From assembly GCA_949316235.1 (NCBI GenBank), contig OX438747.1, forward strand, positions 32,646,601 through 32,710,600: 64,000 nt of DNA, read 5' to 3'. Below the pieces are notes generated by a model that had not been told where the DNA came from, ran no database searches, and saw only the letters and a program-made list of their open reading frames with translations. This document shows, piece by piece, positions 46,801 through 55,800 of the stretch (within the stretch, counting starts at the first letter, position 1; the number at the start of each line of letters is the position of its first letter). The position numbers were made by a program, and so were the translations under genes. The DNA is from Oegoconia quadripuncta (taxonomy: Eukaryota > Arthropoda > Insecta > Lepidoptera > Autostichidae).

Positions 46801-49800
46801 AAATAACAGAGGTACACGGAATATTATCATCAACGTTTACACAAGAAATACATTTACAAGAATTATTATTTACAAAATGTTTGTATGAACATACTATATT
46901 ACTACATACACATTTCACATTTTGCACAGAATTTGAAGTACGAGAACAACAGTGCATACAAAAGTTATCGTGACCCCCTACGGCAGGCGTAGGGTTACCT
47001 GTTGAACCATCCGACGACGGCACCAGCGGCTCGGAGCGATCACAATTGCCGTCGGTGTGCGGCGTGCGTGCCCTGTTAGAGGCACGCGGGCGGCACCCCT
47101 CCGGCGCGCACGGCGTGCTCGCCACGCGCAGTGCACGCTGCTGAGTCACTGCTGCGGCCGTAGTAGGTAATTCACGACCTACTGGTTGGTCCGTAGAGAA
47201 CAGCGGGTTCACCGAATAAAACGCCGGACCGGGTACGGAGCTACAGTTCGGACACTTCGAACGAATCACGTTTGGGGCTCCGCAACCATAACACTGAATC
47301 GAACTTTTGTTATCACTTTTTACTTCACTGTTATCATTTAATTTAGTTTTTAACTTTAGGCAGTTATCCTTAGAATGTCCACTATGCCTACAATAAGAAC
47401 AAAACGAACGTTTAGATCGCAATGATGACGACGTATCTTTGTCGTTGGGCTCGGTGGTAGCGGCGGGGCGGGGGAAAGCGGGAGCGGTACCCACGATAGG
47501 CGGCCGGCCCGCGTTCCCGACGACGTTTCCTGGAACTCCTGAAACTCTGCCGGCGACACGAACTGTGTTACGCGACGAACCGCCGTCGCTAACTCTGTTC
47601 GACTCTTTTAGTGAGTCCTCTATGCTACGAGCCTTTCTTAATAATTCGTCAAATGTTTTAATCGATTCTCGATCTATGCGTTTTCTTATTCGACGATCGA
47701 TAAGACCAAATGCCATGTCCAACTCGACACGTTCGCATAAATCTTCTTTAGGTAATTTGGCCAGTAAAGCTCTCACCTTAGCTATGAACAGATCTGTGTT
47801 TTCCTGGCCCTGCACTAAAGAAAACAACTCGCCGTAAATACGAAAGGGCGGACGATTCTCCCCGTACGCTGATTGTAGTCTACTTAGAGCATCGGACCAA
47901 GTAGTGGTGGAAGACTTCACACCTTGCCACCAGACGGCCGCTGGTCCAGTGAGCAGCATCGACAGTCCACGGAGTGCAGTTTCGTCCGTTATAGCCACAC
48001 ACGATTTATAAACTTGCATTGAGTCTAAAAAATTATCTAGGGACTCGTTAGAATGGCCGCTATATCTTGCGGAGCATCGTGAAAAATTCCCGGCCGTAGC
48101 GGTCATCGCCACGGACGAGACATTATCCTCGGGACGCGGCGCCGGTGTCGACGTCGAAGTCCTAGCTTCGCGCAGCAGTTGTTGGCAAAACTCGGCCTGT
48201 GACTGCTGGAGCGTGGTAAAGAGCGTTGTGAGAGCCTCCTGGCTCATCGTGACGTTGCTGGAAATCCTGCTGTCTTCGACGTCAGCATCGGACGGCAACG
48301 ATTGCCTTTTACGCGGCATTTTAACACGATTAGGTATTATACCTAAACACAATAAATAGCTGAAGCACAAGGTGAAACCAAACACCAGATTATAGCGTTG
48401 GTATTCTATAGGTGTTACACTGATATCCCAAAACACGTTGGAATGTCACGTTATGACGTGTCCACTATGGGTGTCGCACTGAAATCCCAAAACACGTTGG
48501 AGCGCCAGGTTATGGCGTATCCACTATGTCGCACTAAAATCCCCAAAACACGTTGGAGCGCCAGGTTATGGCGTATCCACTATGTCGCACTAAAATCCCC
48601 AAAACACGTTGGAGCGCCAGGTTGTAGCGTGTAGGGTTTGTCGGTGGGTTAGTGAGCCCTAAATCTAGGTTGTTTCAAAGCAAACAAGTAACGTTTAACA
48701 CCTTTAATTAATTAAAACATAAAGTACGGCCGACAATAAACATTTGATCCGCAAGGGCGAGACAAGAAACGAAGCGCGGGGATAGCCGCGCGCGCGCAGC
48801 CCTTCGGCGTAAAAGCTTTGGTCCGACTGACGACCGATAATTCCGCCCGAAGCGAGGCAAAGTGGGGTGAGGGGAAAACGCCCACGAAAGGTGGCGTGAC
48901 CCCGAAGCTTGCCGAGCGCGCCCGACTACTCCACGAACCTCCAAGGCCTCTTGCCTCGTGTCGTTCGTGCCGGGAGCTTACTAGGAGCAGGAACACACGC
49001 TACAAATTCTTAATGTTCATGAACTGTTCTGACATAGGACATGCCAATTGGATACAAATGCCTGAACACAAGGGACATAGCGCGGATCGTGGTGGACATG
49101 CTTCGAGCCAGCATTGATCAGAGGGGTAAGTAGTAGTGTACTGAACAGTGCCATTGTAGTTACTCATGTGTAATATTTATTGAATAATAATGGGTCCTTT
49201 GCCTATGAAATTGGAGATTTTTTCTTCGTTAATTATATGTACCAACTCGTACGATTCTATAGCTATTTCCAAATTTGTTTTTTTTTTTGGAAATTGGAAT
49301 ATATTTTCGAGGTTTCACATGAAATATTTTTTATTGTCTGAGCTAAAACACTTAATAAAAGAAACTTGAACACGGCTCTTTTCATGTGCTTCCCATATTA
49401 TTTCTTAGAACCGCCGAAATTTTTATAAAGTGGTTACTTTTAAAAATTAACACTTGCCTATACTTAACTTAATGTTATCCGATAATACACACAAAGTTTA
49501 GGTAAACAGGTTGTCAGAGATAAGATAGCCAGTCCCCCAAATTGGTGGTGGTAGGGCATTTTAAATGTCCGCCTGGCCATCTTATCTAAATCTGCCGCCA
49601 AACAGCAATGTTATAATAGCATTGTTGTGTTCCGGTTGTTAGAGATCTGAGCGGAAGGCTCGTGCGGGTTCGTGGACTGATATGTCGCATGACGTCTCGC
49701 AGAGGACGAACGACGAAAGGGACAATTTTGTCTGTTTTTAAAATAACGTTTAATATTTAGAGTATAAAATTCTTTTATTTCAGTAACTGTAGCGAGCAGC

Positions 49801-52800
49801 TATGATCTGGTGAAGAAATTCCACGAGATGGTAAATAAGGCTGTCGATTCGGATGTACACCAACTAAACTAAAACCAGTTTTGGAGTGGTGCCGTCGCAT
49901 CGTACTGTTCCAGAGAAAAAGAGACAGTACTACTTTAAAACTGGTTTTAGTTTAGTTGGTGTACATCCGAATCGAAACCAGTTTAATGTAAATGTAAATA
50001 TGTATTCTAACATATTTACATTTAATACAAGGAATAAATTGTTTTCAATTCGTTGCAATTCTGTCCAAGTATCAAAATGTGTCAAAATTGTTATTGGGAT
50101 GTTACGAATATTCGCATAATGCGAATGGTGCGCATCTGTCAATGCGAGTCGTGCGTGACGTGTCGTGTATTCGCCACCTTCGGTCATTGGCGCGCGTTGC
50201 GCATAACCACAGAATAGATAATGCATAACGTAATTTTGTTAAGTCAAAATTTTGACTTAAATCAATCGTTTTAAGTAATACAAATGATTGATTATAAATT
50301 CGTATAGTTTTTTTAATACATCAAGTATTGTCTGTGTATGTCTTCTTAACATTCGCGTTCGCATGCACGAATGTGTAAAAATTTGACATTATTTGACAAA
50401 ATTTGAAATGTCAAAGTTTTAGTCATTTTGGGCTTTTTCACACCACTAATAGGTGATGGCCTTAAAATTTTTAGATTGTCGTTTCGGATAATTTCGCATG
50501 ACAGGAACCCTACGAATCCTGCCAGTAGCATATGAATCACCGGCGTTTTTGAAAAAAATAATTATTAAAATACCTATGTCAATACCTTTAATATGCCCTG
50601 TTTTTTTCCTTACGGTAAAAAAACTCATCAGGGAAAATGGAAAACATTCATAACTCGGGTACACATATCCGTATTCATCATACAAACATATGCCTCGAGC
50701 GGGATTTGAACCCGCGACCTTTTAGTAAAGCAATTCTAACTAATACACCAAACAAGTCGTCGTTATTATTTATTTATAAGGCTACCCGCCCACGTCACAC
50801 TTTTTGTAGGTCCGACAAACGGGCCGATTTATTCCCCGATATCAAATCAAATCAATAATGCTTTATTTTGTAGGTACACTTAAAATAGTCAGATTTTACA
50901 TTTTTAAAGCTACTGCTTGTTCAAAAGGCAATTTTCCCCTAAGAAGAACAAGCAAGAAACTCGAGAGGTTGCTCTTTTAAAAAAAAAATTTTATATTACA
51001 AAATTATTATTTTATATTATAATATACTTATCTTATACGTAGATACTTTTATCACCGTTTCTTTGATCGACTTTTTGTATAGGTGTGCGTTTCAATATTG
51101 CAATCTGTAGCTTCCATTTTTTATCGACAATCACCGATTATCGGTCGTAGATGGGCAGCCCATTGTACAAATACTTATTGCAAATGATGTTGTCATATGC
51201 ATATGTTCATATACCAGGACCGCGACCCCTCCCAAACCTTCCTCCTGTCCCCTTCTGATCGGAACTACATCAACGCTCACTACCACGACGAGTGCGGGAC
51301 CCTCGCCTCCCGTGCCCCGGTCGCCTCCCGTCGCAACAATGAAGAGGTGGCCGGGGGGTTACTGTCGGAGGCCACGCTCAACTTCTACAAGAACAAGCTG
51401 TGGCCGCTGGGTGTCGTCATGTATGGCGTGCAGAAGGAGTTCCGTGAGTTTGTTAGAAATATGAAGAATCGCACTATACCCGGGTATCACTGTATACCCG
51501 GGTACCACTTTATACCCGGGTACCACTGTATACCAGGGTACCACTATATACCCGGGTAGCACCCTATACCCGGGTATACAGTGGTACACAATTGACACTA
51601 ACGAAGGGATAACGTGGCGCGTATATATGCATGCCACGATAGACCCCGGCACCCAATACATCCGGGCTTTATGTAATATGTAAAGCCAGGTGCCACTCAA
51701 TGTCTGGGAACCCCAGAACAATTGAATTCGCCAACGACGCGCCTGGCATAGACTAGGGTACCACATAACCCTCGGATTTCGAACAACACCCGGGCATTAG
51801 CCATTACCCATTGCCTGGGACACCCAGGACAGTCGAATTCACTAGTTAACGACTAATATGGTGCGCCTGGCATATAACCTGGTACCACATAAGCTACAGA
51901 CTTCGCACAACGCACGAGTGCCTCGCCAGATCCGGACACCACATTATATATTAAAGGTTGTCTGGTAGAAATCGCTTAATAGCGATAAGACCGCCTGGTT
52001 GTACAATTATAATTTATTTTTTTTTTGAAGCTATATTAAGAAGTGTATTGTAGAATTTTGTGCAATAAAGTGTACTTGATTGATTGATTGATTGATTATA
52101 CCTGGGTATCACACATTACACGCACCCGGGTGTACCGTTTAGAGTAACCCCAAAACGTAGTAACGAAACGAAGCCCGTAGGTTGACTATACCGGATGAGT
52201 TTTTTTACCGTAAGAAAAAAAATAGGGCATGTTAGGATTTTTTTTATGTACAACGGGTTGGTACTTGACTTTCAATCACACCTGATGTTAAGTGAAGATT
52301 ACGTCGAAGGTGGAAGCGTACTGACACGGAAACCCCAATACATTTGGGGGACTGGCTATCTTATCTCTGACAACCGGAACACAACAATGCCATTATCATT
52401 GCTGCTTGGCTGCAGATTTAGATAAGATGGTGGTAGCTAGCCAGGCAAACATTTAAAATGCCCTATCACCAATCAACACGAGTACTTAAACATGTTTAAG
52501 GTACATGTACCCCGCTGGGGATCGAACCCGCGACCTCCGAATCGCAAACCCAATGTTAGGGAAGTGAAATAGAAGGTATAATTAGGTACCTACTCGTATA
52601 GATAGTTTAATTATTTTATTTCGAATTGAGCGTAAATTGTATCATTTGACGGTCGCGTTTGTAGCCTCTTCCATATAATTACATCATTAAATTAAATAAA
52701 TAAAGAAAACTTGGATTAAATATGAGTTTCAAATTCTCACATGGTAGGAACCCTACGAAAGTCGCATAATCAATCTCGGGCCGGCGCGTGCTTCGAAGAT

Positions 52801-55800
52801 GCCGGCCGGAGATTGATATGTGACTGGCGGGATTCGTAGGGTTGCTATCATGCGACATTTATTTGGAACTCATATTTAATCCAAGTATTCTTTATTTATT
52901 TAATTTAATGATGTAATTATATGGAAGAGGCTACAAACGCGACCGTCAAATGATACTAGGCGTGGGGAGGGATTCCACCCGTATATAGTTAATATACCGA
53001 ACATTCGCACTAAGAAGTTCGATTCTTCATTCATCATCCGAACAGCCAGGGCATGGAACTCCCTTCCGGCGTCAGTCTTTCCTGGATCTTCAAGAGCAGA
53101 GTGAATAGGCATTTACTGGGATCGCGTGCTTCATCTCCGACCACATCGTCACTTTCCATCAGGTGAGATTGTGGTCAAACGCGAATCCAGTCAATCATAA
53201 AAAAAAAAAAAAATTAAAGCTTTATTCGATGATCGTTTTGAAAAATTAAACTACCTGTGCCAATAACTTCTATTTCACTTACCTAATATGCCCTATATAT
53301 TTCCTTACGGTAAAAAAACTCATCCGGTAGAACACCTGGCGTACTTGGCAAATTTAAAATTTATAATATGCTCTCCATTGGCCCCGCCAGTTGACAGTTC
53401 AGAGTACGCGGTTCTCAAATACGCGATGACAACAATAGAATTAGCATCATGCGTCGTGTTCCAACACGAGCGCGACCGGGACGCGGTGCTAGTACCCAAC
53501 AACCTACTCTGGCTCGGGGCAGAAGGTGCCGAGGAACCGGCGCTTGGGTTCTACGTGGGGAATCAGGTGAGGTTCTGAGACGGCGACAGTAGATATAGGA
53601 GTGACCACTTAAACCACGATTCCCGGCTTCCTTTTTTTTTTCGTTTCATTCTCCTCTAAAAGAAGGCAAAGGGATCGAGCCCATAACAGCCATGTCTTAT
53701 TTCTTCAGTTTGTAAGTCAGTCTCAGTCAAAACAAGTAATTCGTCGTATACTTGGCGTATACAGAGTCTAGTCACGGTCAAGTCATTCTTCAGTAAAGTG
53801 GCAGAATGCTTTACAAAAGATTTTGGCGGCTTCTTGAGGGAACCCGAAAACTCCGTTACGCACTTTAATTTACACTTCCCTTCACTTGTACACCATGACT
53901 AACGTTTGCTGCACAATATTTTGCCATTATTAAGCTTCAAAAGTTAGAATGCACAAATTATAAGAATTGTAAAGAAAAATGCTACTTCACTCGCCGAGTT
54001 CCCGCCAAAAAGCATCATTAACACCTCTTCTCTGTCCAGCTTATTTCCTCCATTCATTTCCAACACTCGAATGCCTCTAACATTTCCCTATCCCTTTGTG
54101 TTAATGTCCATGTTTCACAGCGGTATAAAGGTCATAGCTCATTAGACCCACTCCGCACCGCCTCGCCTCGTGCGGTTAGTATTCTTTATATGGACTTATA
54201 AGGGTATGCGCTCACTACATCAACTCCGTAGCGTCACCGGATCGCCTTAGTCGTAAGCCCTCCACGCGCGGACGGCGAGTAAACCACTCGGTGACAACTC
54301 GTTGCTCGCATGCTTACCTTGCGTTGACTGCGCATTGCCAACGCGCGGGTCCCGAATGGGCCGCGCGCTGCCCGCTAATGATTTCACGTGTAGACCTAGT
54401 GCCAATTGTTAACAGACTACTCGAAAATTCGTAGACCAAGCGACGTCCACTCGTTGACCACGCGGGGTCCACTGGTTGATGACGCTAGATCCGCTGGTTG
54501 ACCGCACGACTTTTATTGGTGATAACGCGGCGTCCACCCGTGGATCACCTGTATACAACGAGTGGACGCCGTGCGACGAGGCGGAGCGGAGTGGGTGCCG
54601 GGTGGGTCTAATGAGCTATGACCTTAAAGCTATACTCCATAAATAAGCATTTTATTGGTCGCTTTCTAGCTTTTTGTTTTTTTTTTACTATAGACATTGA
54701 AAATAGAGACAATGGCCCACGGTGCCCCGGGGCACTCTACACACGCGATCAACAACCTACTGCGCGTATTGGGCGTGCCCATGATGTCCAACCGGTACGA
54801 CCGCGACAACTACGTCAGCATCAACTGGGGGAACGTGCGAAAAGGTACGTCTAAACAAATAACCGCCTCCGTGGCTCAATGTAAACAACATAGGGCTTAC
54901 GAATCCGAGGTCGCGGGGTCGATCCCCAGCGGGTACAAGTTTAAGTACTTGGTTTGGTTGGTGGTAGGGCATTTGAAATGTCCACCTGGCTGTCTACCAC
55001 CGTCCTATCTAAATCTGCACGAAGCAGCAATGTTATTAGCATTGTTGTGTTCCGGTTGTCAGAGATAAGATAGCCAGTTCCCCAAATAAGATGGGATTTC
55101 TATGGCGTCTGGCATTTGTTTGTTTGGTGGATTTATTCTAGAATTACCATATATTTGATAGTATTTGCTACCTTTTCTAAATTATTGCTATCTATGATAT
55201 ATTCCGATAATTATAAAAAGCTTTTGGTCAGCTGATATCAGGATGCTGGTGACCTCTTTGTTCAGCAGGAAGGGCGCTGAATTCGGCCTGCCTGGGAATC
55301 GAAACAGGACCTCCCAAATTGGGAGACCGCACCTTAACATCTAAGCCACCTACACTCACTCTCGCCTGTTGTACAGTCAGCATCAAAAAAATGTATACAT
55401 CAACAAGATTTCAGAAACTCCAAATGTAGTGATTGATACGAAGGCAATGTACCTAAACGGCAAATTATTAGCAATCGAATCCAAATTTTGACGTGATGTC
55501 TGGTTGTTGGCAGGCAAAGAGCACTTACTGGAACGTTTGCCCGAGGAGGCGTGGGTGGAAACGATCCCGTATGACTTCGAGAGCGTGACTCACGCTCCGG
55601 CCAACTTCATGTGCAACAAATGCGAACTGGGGGAAGTAACCGTGCGGCCGTTACAGGTGAGGTGATTATATGCACGTATGTATTACCTTTATATATTTAT
55701 AATTATATTTTATTAAGTATTTATACAATACAATACAATACAAATACACTTTATTGCACAACAGAAAAGAATATACAGTTTATCTATGAGTTTTTTTTTC

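Larger units (their letters stand above)
42845..49004 (-). mobile_element. full-length Ty3/gypsy LTR retrotransposon
   Basis: 6160 bp between 382-bp LTRs (42845-43226 and 48623-49004) that look identical by eye, each TGTAGCG...CGCTACA. The 4-bp target duplication AATT lies at 42841-42844 and 49005-49008. One long gag-pol ORF on the minus strand is intact. The polypurine tract 'gagggggagta' precedes the 3' LTR, and the primer-binding site 'tggcgctccaacgtg' follows the 5' LTR by 3 nt (resembles the tRNA-Lys type). Inserted antisense in an intron of the astacin-like gene, so recently that copies may still be active. Confidence 0.95.

Noticed and set aside
44387..47837. Plus-strand and alternative minus ORFs inside the gypsy element
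   Set aside because: Antisense or out-of-frame shadows of the gag-pol frame.
42845..49004. Endogenous retrovirus with env
   Set aside because: The only ORF ends after integrase in the LTR. There is no envelope-like frame, so this is a retrotransposon and not an errantivirus-type provirus.
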